Shown here piece by piece: positions 18,125 to 29,086 of a DNA stretch of 64,000 nt. Position numbers and translations under genes: made by a program. Within the stretch, counting starts at the first letter, position 1; each line of letters starts with the position of its first letter. The notes under the pieces were generated by a model. That model had not been told where the DNA came from, ran no database searches, and saw nothing but the letters and a program-made list of their open reading frames with translations. This DNA comes from Rhodococcus sp. (in: high G+C Gram-positive bacteria) (GTDB taxonomy: Bacteria; Actinomycetota; Actinomycetes; Mycobacteriales; Mycobacteriaceae), in NCBI RefSeq assembly GCF_023264675.1, contig NZ_JAHFVG010000027.1, positions 18,635-82,634 of the forward strand, in the 5' to 3' direction.

Positions 18125-18805
18125 ATGACGGTGGGCGTGAAGAAAACGCGGTCGGAGGTCGTGTACGACGAAGTTCGCGCCGAAATTCTCAATGGTGAGA
18201 TCAGCCCTGGGGTTCGGTTGAAGATCGCCGATCTTGGTGCGCGTTTCGGAGTCAGCTTGTCCGTAGTCCGGGAAGCACTGACCCGGCTGGGAGAACAAGG
18301 GCTCGTGGTGTCGAACCCGCAGCGCGGATTCAACGTCGTAGACGTGTCTGCGGATGATCTGCAGGACATCACTTATGTGCGAATTCAGATCGAGACGATG
18401 GCCCTCAAGGATTCCATCGAGCACGGCGGTGTGGCGTGGGAGTCTCTGGTCGTATCCGCGCACCACACGCTCGAAAGAACACCGCTGCATCTGCCCGACG
18501 GTCGTGTCAACGGGCAGTGGCTGGAGGTGCACCGCGCCTTCCACCAAGCTCTGCTCGAGGGATGCGGCAGCCCGCGGCTGCAATCGATCGCCAATTCTCT
18601 CCGTGACGGCGCCGAGTTGTATCGGGTCTGGTCAGGCACTCTCGCCCACGACAAGAGGGACCTGGCGGGGGAGCATCGGGCCATCATGGAGGCTGCGTTG
18701 GCAGGCGAGGTGGACAGTGCACAACAGCGGCTGGCCGAGCATATCGGTCGAACCACCGAGGCGCTGCTGAGTTGCTCCCGCATCGACGTGCCCCCGATCA
18801 CGTAG
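18125..18805 (+). CDS. GntR-family transcriptional regulator (FCD type)
   Basis: EVRAEILNGEISPGVRLKIADLGARFGVSLSVVREALTRLGEQGLVVSNPQRGFNV. Confidence 0.92.
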   Translation: MTVGVKKTRSEVVYDEVRAEILNGEISPGVRLKIADLGARFGVSLSVVREALTRLGEQGLVVSNPQRGFNVVDVSADDLQDITYVRIQIETMALKDSIEHGGVAWESLVVSAHHTLERTPLHLPDGRVNGQWLEVHRAFHQALLEGCGSPRLQSIANSLRDGAELYRVWSGTLAHDKRDLAGEHRAIMEAALAGEVDSAQQRLAEHIGRTTEALLSCSRIDVPPIT

Positions 18806-18961
18806 GTCTGGAGCAAGTCGGCAAAACCCTTATGGCCGGATGGATCTGGAGTGCGCGAAGCTGGGCTGGTATGCCATCGAGGTCACAGTATTTTCGGGAG
18901 GCAACGGACATTCGTGCCTCCCGAAAACTTTGTCTCGGCCCGTTCGCGGACGAGCGCTTGC

Positions 18962-19795
18962 TCAGATCAGCGGATTGCGCAGTTCGCCGATGCCTTCGAT
19001 GTGGCTGACCAGAGTGGCGCCGCGGGGGAGGAAGCGCTTCGGGGTTCGGGCGCCACCGACTCCGGCAGGGGTTCCGGTGAAGATGATGTCCCCGGGTAGC
19101 AGTGGGCAGATCGCGGAGATGTGGGCGATCAGTTGGGGGATGGAGAAGATGAGGTCGCTGGTACGTCCCTTCTGCAGCACTTCGTCGTCGAGGGAGCACC
19201 CGATCGCAAGGTCATCGATCGTGGGTAGTTCGTCGAGCGAGACCACGGCGGGTCCGATGGGTCCGAATCCGGGGAAGGATTTTCCCAGCCCGAATTGCGG
19301 TGCCGGCCCCGCGAGTTGGACCGCTCGCTCGGAAATGTCTTGTCCGACAGTCAATCCGGCGACATGCTCCCATCCGCGGTCCTCGGAGACGTGATCGGCC
19401 TTCTTGCCGATGACTGCGACCAGTTCGACTTCCCAGTCCACGTTGTCGGAGGGCAGTGAGATCGGCGTCGTCGGGCCTGTAATGCAGGTGGGGAACTTGG
19501 TGAACACCAGCGGCGCGTCCGGTTCGTCGAGGCCGGCTTCGGCGGCGTGATCGCGGTAGTTCAATCCAATGGCGAACACTTGCCGCGGCATCGGCACTGG
19601 TGCGCCGATGCTGGCACGGTCGAAGGGCTTATAGCGGTCGGCGGGGATGGTATGCACCCAATCTCTGAGCTCGTCCCACCTTTCGTAGACGTCGAATCCG
19701 TTCGCGGTGAAGCGGCCCTCGCTGGCGTGTTCGATGTCGAGTGCGACGTCGCCGTCGATGGCGTGGTAACGGTTGTCGATTCTGCTGATACGCAT
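18962..19795 (-). CDS. Fumarylacetoacetate hydrolase-family protein
   Basis: FAIGLNYRDHAAEAGLDEPDAPLVFTKFPTCITGP, DWEVELVAVIGKKA, GDIIFTGTPAGVG. Confidence 0.93.
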   Translation of the reverse strand: MRISRIDNRYHAIDGDVALDIEHASEGRFTANGFDVYERWDELRDWVHTIPADRYKPFDRASIGAPVPMPRQVFAIGLNYRDHAAEAGLDEPDAPLVFTKFPTCITGPTTPISLPSDNVDWEVELVAVIGKKADHVSEDRGWEHVAGLTVGQDISERAVQLAGPAPQFGLGKSFPGFGPIGPAVVSLDELPTIDDLAIGCSLDDEVLQKGRTSDLIFSIPQLIAHISAICPLLPGDIIFTGTPAGVGGARTPKRFLPRGATLVSHIEGIGELRNPLI

Positions 19796-19967
19796 GAGAC
19801 TTCCTGATTCTGTGCGGGTGTTCGGTGTGGGGTGGTGGTGTCCCGGTGTGCGGCGCGGCCAATATTCGGGCCGTGACGACCGACGTTCGCCGAGCATCGA
19901 CGGCATCTTGGCGCTGCTCTGCCTTCCGGCTGTCTGTCCACGAACCCACGTATTCCGCCGCGGTTCA

Positions 19968-19989
19968 TGTCTGTACCAGCATGCAGACA
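19968..19989. promoter_or_regulatory. Inverted repeat TGTCTG-N10-CAGACA, followed by palindrome GACAATTGTC (19986-19995)
   Basis: Perfect arms, about 170 bp upstream of the FAH-family start codon. Confidence 0.35.
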
Positions 19990-20065
19990 ATTGTCGATCT
20001 ATGCAAGGAAAATCGATATTTACCTGAAAAGAGTAGACCGCCGGCGACGCGCTACCGCCCGGTCC

Positions 20066-21508
20066 TCACGGTCGAACTTGCCTCGCTCCTATTGGTGCAT
20101 CGACAGTCGTGGTGTCGCGCCCAGGCATGAACGCAGCGGCAACGAGCATCAACACCGCCGTGCCGAAGACGCCCAGAAAGACGAGATGAATGGCGTCGGA
20201 CAGTTGTTCGGGCGCTGGATCCCCGGAGACTTGGGAGTTCACCACGGCTCCGAAGATCGCGACACCCACCGCGCTGCCGATGGAGCGGGCGAACATGTTG
20301 GTCGAGGTCGCGACCCCTCGCTCCTCCCACTCGACGCTCGACTGCGCGGCGATCAACGTGGGGCTCGCGGTCAGGCCCATCCCGAGTCCGACGACGAAGC
20401 AGACCGCTGCGATTTGCCAGATGTGCGATTGCGGCGAGATCAAGACCGCGAGGCCTGTCCCGACGACGGCGATGGTCGCACCCGTCGTCGCCGTCGCGCG
20501 GAATCCGAATCGGAGATAGAACCTGCCGGACAGGGATGCCGCGACCGGCCAGCCGATCGTCAGCGTCGCGAGGGCGAACCCGGCGACGATCGCGCCGGTG
20601 CCGAGGACGCCCTGGACGAACGTAGGAACATAGGACGTCAACCCCAGGACGATCGCCCCGACCAGCAGCGAGACGAGGCTGGACACCACCAGCACGCGCC
20701 GGGTGAACACCCACAGCGGCAGGATCGGCTCCTCGGCGCGCGTCTGCTGCCAGGCGAACAGAGCCAGCGAGATGATCCCGACGGCGAAAATGGCGACCGA
20801 GGGGCCCGAGAACCAGCTCCACGCCTGGCCGCCTTCGAGCAGCCCGAGCAGCATCAGCGAGGCTCCGGTGGTGAGAAAACCGGCGCCCAGATAGTCGATC
20901 TTGGGTTTACGACGGCTCATCTCGCCCTCGTGGAATCGCCGAATCAGCATCCAGGCGGCGAGCGCGCACAACGGGATGTTGACGAAGAAGATCCAGCGCC
21001 AGGAGAGGAACTCGGAGAAGATGCCGCCGAGAGCGGGCCCCAATACCGACGAGATGGCCCACACGCTGGCGAGATATCCCTGCACCTTGGCGCGTTCCGG
21101 AAGCGTGTAGATATCGCCGGCGATCGTCACCGACATGGGTTGAACAGCGCCCGCCCCCAGCCCCTGAATCGCACGGAAGGCAATCAGCGCAGGCATCGAC
21201 CACGCCAGACCACACAGAATCGAGCCGATCAGGAACACGCCGATGCCCCAGAGCATGACCCTCTTGCGCCCGAACAGGTCGGCGAGTTTACCGTAGATCG
21301 GTACGGACACGGCCTGCGCCAGCAGATAGATGGAGAACAGCCAGGGGAACTGACTGAAGCCGCCCAGATCGCCGACGATGGAGAGCACGGCGGTAGCGAT
21401 GATGGTCGAATCCAGCGCGACAAGCGATGTGCTGAGCATCAGTGCGATGAGTACCGGACCACGTTCGGATCGGAACCCGACGGCTGCGACTTCATCTTTT
21501 GTTGCCAT
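20066..21508 (-). CDS. MFS transporter, DHA2/EmrB-QacA family
   Basis: [57 protein letters not shown]; about 14 TM. Confidence 0.92.
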   Translation of the reverse strand: MATKDEVAAVGFRSERGPVLIALMLSTSLVALDSTIIATAVLSIVGDLGGFSQFPWLFSIYLLAQAVSVPIYGKLADLFGRKRVMLWGIGVFLIGSILCGLAWSMPALIAFRAIQGLGAGAVQPMSVTIAGDIYTLPERAKVQGYLASVWAISSVLGPALGGIFSEFLSWRWIFFVNIPLCALAAWMLIRRFHEGEMSRRKPKIDYLGAGFLTTGASLMLLGLLEGGQAWSWFSGPSVAIFAVGIISLALFAWQQTRAEEPILPLWVFTRRVLVVSSLVSLLVGAIVLGLTSYVPTFVQGVLGTGAIVAGFALATLTIGWPVAASLSGRFYLRFGFRATATTGATIAVVGTGLAVLISPQSHIWQIAAVCFVVGLGMGLTASPTLIAAQSSVEWEERGVATSTNMFARSIGSAVGVAIFGAVVNSQVSGDPAPEQLSDAIHLVFLGVFGTAVLMLVAAAFMPGRDTTTVDAPIGARQVRP

Positions 21509-21570
21509 TACCAACCATTGTGTCCGCGCACCCGCGCGCTGCGCAATCAGGCCCAGATAGGGTTGACTAC

Positions 21571-22455
21571 GTGCGCCCAACTCTCAGTAGCTACCAGCAT
21601 CTGGCCGGCGGCAAGGTTCGCGATCTGTACATCGTCGACGAGAATCACCTGCTCCTCGTCGCGAGCGACCGCATCTCCGCCTACGACCACGTCCTCGACA
21701 CACCGATTCCCGACAAGGGACGTGTCCTGACGGCGATGAGCGTGTTCTTCTTCGAGGAACTCGGAGGAGTGAATCACCTTGCCGGTGATGCTCGCGACGA
21801 GCGAATTCCCGAGGAATTGCTTGGACGAGCCCTCGTGGTCAAACGCCTCGAGATGGTCCCGATCGAATGCGTCGCCCGCGGCTACCTGACCGGTTCGGGG
21901 CTGTCCGACTATCAGCGCACCGGCGCGGTGTGCGGCGTCGCGCTTCCGGGTGGTCTCGTGGAATCGAGCAAGCTCGACGAACCGATCTTCACCCCGGCCG
22001 CCAAGGCCGCCCTCGGTGAGCACGACGAGAACGTCGATTACGCCGCCGTCGTGGACAAGGTCGGTGCGGAGCTTGCCTTCAAGCTGCGCGAGGACACCCT
22101 CGAAATCTATGTGCGCGCAGCGAATTTCGCGCTGGATCGCGGAATCATTCTGGCCGACACCAAGTTCGAGTTCGGTCAGGATCGAGACGGCAACCTCGTG
22201 CTCGCCGACGAGGTGCTCACGCCCGACTCCTCGCGCTACTGGCCGGCCGACTCCTACGAAGAGGGTCGTATCCAGCCGAGCTTCGACAAGCAGTACGTCC
22301 GAGACTGGCTCACCGGCGAATCGGGATGGGATCGCCACGGCGATACACCGCCGCCCGCGCTTCCCGACGAGGTCGTCACTGCGACACGTGCACGGTACAT
22401 CGAGGCCTACGAACGTATTTCGGGTCTCAACTTCGACGATTGGGTCAAGCCATGA
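21571..22455 (+). CDS. purC: Phosphoribosylaminoimidazole-succinocarboxamide synthase
   Basis: [51 protein letters not shown]. Confidence 0.96.
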   Translation: MRPTLSSYQHLAGGKVRDLYIVDENHLLLVASDRISAYDHVLDTPIPDKGRVLTAMSVFFFEELGGVNHLAGDARDERIPEELLGRALVVKRLEMVPIECVARGYLTGSGLSDYQRTGAVCGVALPGGLVESSKLDEPIFTPAAKAALGEHDENVDYAAVVDKVGAELAFKLREDTLEIYVRAANFALDRGIILADTKFEFGQDRDGNLVLADEVLTPDSSRYWPADSYEEGRIQPSFDKQYVRDWLTGESGWDRHGDTPPPALPDEVVTATRARYIEAYERISGLNFDDWVKP

Positions 22456-24575
22456 CGGTCACACCACCGAGTGCCAAGAAGGTCCCCCTCGAGCGGACAC
22501 ATCACGGAGACACGTTCGTCGACAACTACGAATGGTTGAGGGACAAGGAAAGCCCCGAGGTGATCGCCTACCTCGAGGCCGAGAATGCTTACACGGAGCA
22601 GCAGACCGCCGGGCTGGAAGAGCTGCGCGGCAAAATCTTCGACGAGATCAAGTCCCGCACCCAGGAGACCGACCTGTCGGTCCCCACCCGCATGGGGGAG
22701 TGGTGGTACTACTCACGGACCATCGAGGGCAAGTCCTACGGTCTCTCGTGCCGCCGGCCCATCGAATCGCCCGACGACTGGACGCCGCCTGCGCTCACCG
22801 GCGATGTTCCCGACGAGCAGATTCTCCTCGACTCGAACCTCGAAGCCGAGGGTCACGACTTCTTCTCCCTCGGCGCGTTCTCGATCAGCCAGGACGGCAA
22901 TCTTCTCGCGTACTCGACCGACACCGAGGGCGACGAGCGATACACACTGCGGTTCAAGGATCTTCGAACCGGAGAACTACTGAGCGACTCGATCGAGAAG
23001 GTCTCCACCGGCGCGACATGGTCGATCGACCACGGTCACGTCTTCTACCAAACCGTCGACGAATCCTGGCGTCCCGACACCGTGTGGCGTCACAAGCTCG
23101 GCACGCCGGTGTCCGAGGACGTCAAGGTCTTCCACGAGCCCGACGAGAGCTACTGGGTCGGCTTCGGGTCGACACGCAGCGAGAAGTATCTGATGATCTG
23201 GGTCGGCTCCAAGATCACCTCCGAGTGCCTCGTCCTCGAATCCGAGAACCCCGAGGGTGAGTTCCGCGTCGTACTCCCGCGGGTGGACGGCGTCGAGTAC
23301 AGCGTCGAACACGCGGTGGTCAAGGGTGAGGATCGATTCTTGATCTCGCACAACGGTTCCGTGAACGGCTGGGGCACCGAAGGGGAGAAGGCCGAGAACT
23401 TCCTGCTCGCCGACGCACCCGTCGACGATCCGGCGAATCAGACCATCCTGATTCCTCATCGCGACAACGTTCGACTGGAGGATGCCGACGCCTTTGCCGA
23501 CCACTTGGTGCTGAGTTACCGGCGAGAGGCGTTGACGCGCTTGGCTATCTGGCCGCTCGGTCCGGAGGGGTACGGCGAGTACCACGAGCTCGAGTTCGAG
23601 GAAGAGTTGTACGCCGTCGGTTCGGGGTCAAACCCGGAGTGGAAGCAGCCGCTTCTGCGTATCGGCTACACCTCGTTCACCACACCCGGGCAGGTGTACG
23701 ACTACGACCTGAAGTCCGGTGAGTTGCTGCTGCGCAAGTCGCAGCCGGTGCTCGGAGATTTCGACGCCTCGGACTACATCCAGCTACGTGAGTGGGCGGC
23801 GGCGCCCGACGGAACCCGGGTACCGCTGTCGGTGGTGCGGCGCAAGGACGTTCCCGAGGGGCCTGCGCCTACTCTGCTGTACGGCTACGGCTCCTACGAG
23901 GCGTCGATGGACCCGTCGTTCTCGGTGGCACGGCTCTCGCTCCTGGACCGGGGAATCGTATTCGTCGTCGCGCACGTTCGCGGCGGCGGTGAGATGGGAC
24001 GGCACTGGTACGAGAACGGCAAGACGCTGACGAAGAAGAACACCTTCACCGATTTCGTCGCTGCGGCACAGCATCTCATCGACACCGGGCGTACGTCGAC
24101 GAAGCACCTGGTCGCGGACGGCGGCAGCGCAGGCGGACTCCTGATGGGGGCCGTCGCGAATCTCGCGCCGGAGCTGTTCAACGGTATTCTCGCCAACGTT
24201 CCCTTCGTCGATCCGTTGACCTCGATCCTCGATCCGTCGCTTCCGTTGACGGTCATCGAGTGGGACGAGTGGGGTAACCCGTTGGCGGACAAGGAGGTGT
24301 ACGAGTACATGAAGTCGTACAGCCCCTACGAGAACGTCGAGGCCAAGGATTACCCGTCCATCCTCGCGATCACGTCCATCAACGACACCCGCGTGCTCTA
24401 TGTCGAACCGGCGAAATGGGTTGCCGCGCTGCGTGCCACCAAGACCGGCGACTCGGAGCTGCTACTCAAGACCGAGATGAGTGCTGGCCACGGCGGCGTC
24501 AGCGGGCGGTACGAGAAGTGGAAAGAGGCCGCCTTCGAGTATGCCTGGATCGCGGCGAAGACCGGCGCGGTGTAA
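22452..24575 (+). CDS. ptrB: Prolyl oligopeptidase family (S9A; oligopeptidase B-like)
   Basis: [47 protein letters not shown] nucleophile; [14 protein letters not shown]. Confidence 0.93.
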   Translation: MTVTPPSAKKVPLERTHHGDTFVDNYEWLRDKESPEVIAYLEAENAYTEQQTAGLEELRGKIFDEIKSRTQETDLSVPTRMGEWWYYSRTIEGKSYGLSCRRPIESPDDWTPPALTGDVPDEQILLDSNLEAEGHDFFSLGAFSISQDGNLLAYSTDTEGDERYTLRFKDLRTGELLSDSIEKVSTGATWSIDHGHVFYQTVDESWRPDTVWRHKLGTPVSEDVKVFHEPDESYWVGFGSTRSEKYLMIWVGSKITSECLVLESENPEGEFRVVLPRVDGVEYSVEHAVVKGEDRFLISHNGSVNGWGTEGEKAENFLLADAPVDDPANQTILIPHRDNVRLEDADAFADHLVLSYRREALTRLAIWPLGPEGYGEYHELEFEEELYAVGSGSNPEWKQPLLRIGYTSFTTPGQVYDYDLKSGELLLRKSQPVLGDFDASDYIQLREWAAAPDGTRVPLSVVRRKDVPEGPAPTLLYGYGSYEASMDPSFSVARLSLLDRGIVFVVAHVRGGGEMGRHWYENGKTLTKKNTFTDFVAAAQHLIDTGRTSTKHLVADGGSAGGLLMGAVANLAPELFNGILANVPFVDPLTSILDPSLPLTVIEWDEWGNPLADKEVYEYMKSYSPYENVEAKDYPSILAITSINDTRVLYVEPAKWVAALRATKTGDSELLLKTEMSAGHGGVSGRYEKWKEAAFEYAWIAAKTGAV

Positions 24576-24582
24576 CCCTCCT

Positions 24583-24626
24583 ATGTGAGTGCGAATACAT
24601 ACCCCTCTATGTATTCGCACGCACAT
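24583..24626. repeat. 44-bp palindromic repeat, copy 2 (apparently in inverse orientation)
   Basis: ATGTGAGTGCGAATACATA-CCCCTC-TATGTATTCGCACGCACAT; one arm mismatch. Confidence 0.93.
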
Positions 24627-24630
24627 GGGG

Positions 24631-25311
24631 TCAGCGCCAGACATACCGCACCTGCGGCCGCCCCGCCTTGCCGTACTCGGTGTTCCGCGTGACCAGGCCG
24701 TCGTCGGCGAGGCGCTCCAGATAGCGCCACGCCGTCACACGCGAGACCCCGACCAGCTTGGCGGCCTCGGAAGCGTTGAGCCCGCCCGGTGCATCGCGGA
24801 CGATCGCGGTGACCCCGTCCATCGTCTGCGGCGCAATGCCTTTGGGCGTCGACGCACGCTCGTCCGCGGTGCGCAGATGCGACATCGCGCGGTCGATATC
24901 ACGTTGACTCGCCGCATTCTCGCCCGCGGGCAAGGCGTCGTGAAACTCCCGGTAACGCTCGAGCTTGTCGCGGAACGCCGCGAACGTGAACGGCTTGAGC
25001 AGGTACAGCACCACCCCGTGCGCGACGGCCGAGCGTACGACAGCCAGATCGCGCTCGGAGGTGATGGCGATGACGTCCGGGCTCGGGCGTAGGCCTCCCA
25101 ATGCGGCTGCCACATCGATGCCGTTCGCGTCGGGTAGGCCGATGTCGAGCAGTACCAGATCGATCGGTGTCTCGGCTTCGCTCGCCGCGCGCAGTGCACC
25201 GGATCCGGTGTGCGCCATGCCGACGACAGTGAAGCCGGGTACCCGCTCGACGTAAGTCCGGTGGGCCTCGGCGATCAGCACCTCGTCCTCGACGATCAAC
25301 ACTCTGATCAT
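24631..25311 (-). CDS. Response regulator, CitB/DcuR family
   Basis: IRVLIVEDEVLIAEAHRTYVERVPGF; DLVLLDIGLPDANGIDV; LLKPFTFAAFRDKL; C-terminal HTH. Confidence 0.92.
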   Translation of the reverse strand: MIRVLIVEDEVLIAEAHRTYVERVPGFTVVGMAHTGSGALRAASEAETPIDLVLLDIGLPDANGIDVAAALGGLRPSPDVIAITSERDLAVVRSAVAHGVVLYLLKPFTFAAFRDKLERYREFHDALPAGENAASQRDIDRAMSHLRTADERASTPKGIAPQTMDGVTAIVRDAPGGLNASEAAKLVGVSRVTAWRYLERLADDGLVTRNTEYGKAGRPQVRYVWR

Positions 25312-26861
25312 GACGAATGTCCCGTCGGTATCTTGGCGGTGAGGACCGAGCCGTAGGTGATCTCGGACGACAAGGTGCCCCGATACCGGGACACCACCTG
25401 GGTGACGAGCGCGAGCCCGAGGCCGCGCGAGCCTGCCTTCGTCGAATATCCACGGGTGAGGGCGGTCTTCAAGATCTCGGCATCCATGCCGGGGCCGCTG
25501 TCGGACACTCTGACCACGAGTTCCGACGACGAATCACGCACTGTCACTTCGACCCACGGCTGTTCGGATTCCTTCGACGCATCGATTGCATTGTCTATCA
25601 GATTGCCCACCAGCGTGACCAGTTCGCGTGCAGTCACGATTCCGGCATGATCGAGGGCCGTGTCCTCGGTGATCGTCAACTCCACGCCCTGTTCGGCGGC
25701 TTGACTCACCTTGCCGAGCAACAGTGCCGCGAGTGCCGGCTCGTTGACCGACCCCATCAGCCGGTCGATCAGATGCTGCGAGAGTTCCAGATCGGCCGTC
25801 GCGAATTCGACGGCCTCGTTGGGGCGGCCCAGCTCGACCATCGTGATGACGGTGTGCAGGCGGTTGGCCGATTCGTGCGCTTGCGATCTCAGCGATTCGG
25901 CGAAGCTGCGAATGGAATCCAGCTCGCCCATCACGCCCTGAAGTTCGGTGCGATCGCGGATGGTGAGGACGTCGCCGAGGCGTCGACCCTCCCACATCAC
26001 CGGATCCTGGTTGACGACGAGTACGCGGGTGTCGGTGAGGTGCAGCTCGCCGTTCAACGATCCAGGTTCCAAGTGCTGCAACGACTCCGGAAGATCTTCG
26101 CGCCGCACGGCCCCGTCGGGCAGATCCAGGAGCCGTCGAGCTTCGTCGTTGACGATCTCCGCGGCGCCACCCTTCCCGAAGACGAGAAGGCCCTCGCTGA
26201 TGGAGTGAAGTACGGCGTCGTGATGCTCGTACATCGTCCGCAGTTGTGCCGGAGCCATACCGAGGGTCTGACGCCGCAGACGCCTGCTCAGCAACACCGA
26301 ACCGATCGTCGCGACGATGAACGCCGCGATGACGACCCCGATGATCAGCGGCAGTCCCGATACGAACTGGTCGCTGATCTTGGCCCGGGTGACGCCCGCC
26401 GAGACGAGGCCGACGATCTGTCCACCGTCGTCGGTCACCGGCGTGACCGAGCGAATGGACGGTCCGAGTGAGCCCACGTAGGTCTCGGTGAACGTCTCGC
26501 CCGCGAGTGCGCGATCGATGTTTCCGCTGAACGGTTTACCGATCAGGTCGACGGTCGTGTGCGTGAACCGAGTCCGATCCGGCGCCATGACCACGATGAA
26601 GTCGACTCCGGTGACCTTGCGGATTCGTTCGGTCTCGGGTTGAAGGGACGTCGTGGGATTCGCGGACGCGATCGCGACGGGTGTCGACGGTTCGTTGGCG
26701 ATGCTCGCGGCGACGGCGACCACTTCCCGACGAGTCGCGTCGTCGCTGTTGGAACGCTCGTTGAAGATCGTCAGTACTCCGCCCGCCAACACGACGACGG
26801 CCATGACGACCAATTGCAGGACGAGAACCTGTCCCGCGACGCTGGTCGGACGCTTCGCCAC
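25308..26861 (-). CDS. Sensor histidine kinase, CitA/DcuS family
   Basis: Periplasmic sensor between TMs, PAS, QAHESANRLHTVITMVELG, LVGNLIDNAIDAS, GRGLGLALV-type ATPase motif. Confidence 0.92.
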   Translation of the reverse strand: MAKRPTSVAGQVLVLQLVVMAVVVLAGGVLTIFNERSNSDDATRREVVAVAASIANEPSTPVAIASANPTTSLQPETERIRKVTGVDFIVVMAPDRTRFTHTTVDLIGKPFSGNIDRALAGETFTETYVGSLGPSIRSVTPVTDDGGQIVGLVSAGVTRAKISDQFVSGLPLIIGVVIAAFIVATIGSVLLSRRLRRQTLGMAPAQLRTMYEHHDAVLHSISEGLLVFGKGGAAEIVNDEARRLLDLPDGAVRREDLPESLQHLEPGSLNGELHLTDTRVLVVNQDPVMWEGRRLGDVLTIRDRTELQGVMGELDSIRSFAESLRSQAHESANRLHTVITMVELGRPNEAVEFATADLELSQHLIDRLMGSVNEPALAALLLGKVSQAAEQGVELTITEDTALDHAGIVTARELVTLVGNLIDNAIDASKESEQPWVEVTVRDSSSELVVRVSDSGPGMDAEILKTALTRGYSTKAGSRGLGLALVTQVVSRYRGTLSSEITYGSVLTAKIPTGHSS

Positions 26862-26998
26862 GTTGTCGTGCCTCGTTTCTTTCTCCGGAACCTGTGAACA
26901 GAATGAACGTATTGGTGACTGTGGTCACGATTTCTACCAACATCGTCCTCTAGCAAGGCGTGATCCAACTCACTCCATTAGTCACAAAGGACGTACCC

Positions 26999-28387
26999 AT
27001 GACTACCAGCATCGATGCTGCCGAGAACCGGAACCCGGCTCCCGAACCGAAGAAGAAGCGCGACAAGACCCATTGGCTCTACATCGCGGTGATCATCGCT
27101 GTCGTGGCGGGCATCATCGTCGGCCTGACGGCGAAGGACTTCGCGTCCGACCTGTCGGTACTCGGAACATTGTTCGTCAGTTTGATCAAGATGATGATCA
27201 GCCCGGTCATCTTCTGCACGATCGTGCTGGGAATCGGATCGGTCCGCGCAGCGGCCAGTGTCGGCAAGGTCGGCGGGCTCGCCCTGGCGTACTTCATCGG
27301 GATGTCGACCATCGCCCTCGGGATCGGCATGGTCGTCGGGAACCTGATTCAGCCGGGCTCCGGCCTGAACATCTCGCCCAACGACGCGGGACTGAAGCTT
27401 GCCGACACCGCGCACGAGGCCGGCGGCACGATGGACTTCATCGCCGGAATCATCCCGGAATCGCTTCTGTCCTCGCTCACCGCGGGATCGGTTCTGCAGA
27501 CACTGTTCGTCGCAATCCTCGTCGGCTTCGCTCTGCAGGCGATGGGCAAGCAGGGCGAAGGCATCCTCAAGGGAGTCGGCGCCGTTCAGAAGCTCGTCTT
27601 CCGCATCCTGACCATGATCCTGTGGCTCGCACCGATCGGTGCATTCGGCGCCATCGCCGGTGTGGTCGGCAAGACCGGATTCGACGCGGTCATCCAGCTC
27701 GGCACCCTCATGCTGGCGTTCTACATCACCTGCATCATCTTCGTGTTCGGTTTCCTGGGGCTGATCCTGCGCTTCGTCACCGGTTTCTCGATCTTCAAAC
27801 TGGTGAAGTACCTGGCCCGTGAATACCTGCTCATCGTCGCCACCAGCTCGTCCGAGTCGGCGCTGCCCCGTCTGATCGCCAAGATGGAGCACGTCGGTGT
27901 CGAGCGCACCACCGTCGGCATCGTCGTTCCGACCGGCTACTCGTTCAACCTCGACGGCACCGCCATCTACCTGACGATGGCCTCGATCTTCATCGCCGAC
28001 GCCATGAACCTGCCGCTCTCCATCCCGGAGCAGTTCTCGCTGCTGCTGTTCATGATCATCGCCTCGAAGGGTGCAGCGGGAGTTTCCGGTGCAGGCCTTG
28101 CAACGCTGGCAGGCGGACTGTCCAGCCACCGCCCCGAGCTGCTCGACGGGATCGGCCTCATCGTCGGAATCGACCGCTTCATGTCCGAGGCCCGCGCCGT
28201 CACCAACTTTTCCGGCAACGCAGTTGCAACCCTTCTGGTGGGAACCTGGACCAAGACGCTCGATGCATCGAGGGTCAAGACCGTGCTAGACGGCAACCTG
28301 CCGTTCGACGAGACCACGATGGTCGACGATCACCTGCCCGAGGACGACAAGCAGGTGGAGTTGGAGAAGACCGCCGCGAAGGCGTAG
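26999..28387 (+). CDS. Dicarboxylate/cation symporter (DctA family)
   Basis: FVSLIKMMISPVIFCTIVLGI; LIVATSSSESALPRLIAKME; GYSFNLDGTAIYLTMASIFIADA; NFSGNAVATLLVG. Confidence 0.94.
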   Translation: MTTSIDAAENRNPAPEPKKKRDKTHWLYIAVIIAVVAGIIVGLTAKDFASDLSVLGTLFVSLIKMMISPVIFCTIVLGIGSVRAAASVGKVGGLALAYFIGMSTIALGIGMVVGNLIQPGSGLNISPNDAGLKLADTAHEAGGTMDFIAGIIPESLLSSLTAGSVLQTLFVAILVGFALQAMGKQGEGILKGVGAVQKLVFRILTMILWLAPIGAFGAIAGVVGKTGFDAVIQLGTLMLAFYITCIIFVFGFLGLILRFVTGFSIFKLVKYLAREYLLIVATSSSESALPRLIAKMEHVGVERTTVGIVVPTGYSFNLDGTAIYLTMASIFIADAMNLPLSIPEQFSLLLFMIIASKGAAGVSGAGLATLAGGLSSHRPELLDGIGLIVGIDRFMSEARAVTNFSGNAVATLLVGTWTKTLDASRVKTVLDGNLPFDETTMVDDHLPEDDKQVELEKTAAKA

Positions 28388-28437
28388 AGACCTGCCGGGC
28401 GATGCGCACCCCCCCGTCGCCCGGTTCGGAAAGATAG

Positions 28438-28477
28438 AGAGAACGGCCCTCCCACACATGGGGGTCGTTCTCTTTTT
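28438..28477 (+). terminator. Rho-independent terminator after DctA gene
   Basis: AGAGAACG...CGTTCTCT stem with inner CCC/GGG pairing, followed by a T run. Confidence 0.85.
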
Positions 28478-28524
28478 CGATGGTCGGTTGCCCCTTGCAG
28501 GCATCTCACAGGTAAGTTCGGGTG

Positions 28525-29031
28525 ATGACTGAAGTTCAGAACATCGGCATCAACACGCTGGGCGGTGCGCCCACCACGCTCGATGAGTACGCAGGCAGGG
28601 CAGTTCTGATCGTCAACGTCGCCTCCAAGTGCGGCTTGACTCCTCAGTACGCCACGCTGGAGAAGCTGGCCACCGAATACGCAGCGCAGGGCCTGTCGGT
28701 CATCGGCGTTCCGTGCAACCAGTTCGGCGGACAGGAACCAGGCACTGCCGAAGAAATCGAGACATTCTGCTCGACCACCTACGGAGTCACCTTCCCGATG
28801 CTGGAGAAGGTCGACGTCAACGGCGAGAACCAGCATCCGCTGTACGCCGAACTCACCAAGACCGAAGATGCCGAAGGCAACGCCGGCGACATCCAGTGGA
28901 ACTTCGAGAAGTTCCTCGTCTCGCCGGATGGCGTCGTCACCAACCGTTTCCGTCCCCGCACGGAGCCGGATGCACCCGAGGTTCTGGCAGCGATCGACAA
29001 GATCCTGCCGAAGGAAACCATCGCCGTTTAG
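28525..29031 (+). CDS. Glutathione peroxidase family protein
   Basis: VNVASKCGLTPQYATLEKLATEYAAQGLSVIGVPCNQFGGQEPG; IQWNFEKFLVSPDG. Confidence 0.95.
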   Translation: MTEVQNIGINTLGGAPTTLDEYAGRAVLIVNVASKCGLTPQYATLEKLATEYAAQGLSVIGVPCNQFGGQEPGTAEEIETFCSTTYGVTFPMLEKVDVNGENQHPLYAELTKTEDAEGNAGDIQWNFEKFLVSPDGVVTNRFRPRTEPDAPEVLAAIDKILPKETIAV

Positions 29032-29086
29032 ACGCGATCAATTTTGCCGTCGAGCCTCGTTCACCCTGGTGTGCGAGGCTCGCGGC

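Noticed and set aside
19967-21730. 587-aa plus-strand ORF
   Set aside because: Antisense to the MFS transporter; Arg/Asp/Gly-rich shadow-frame composition.
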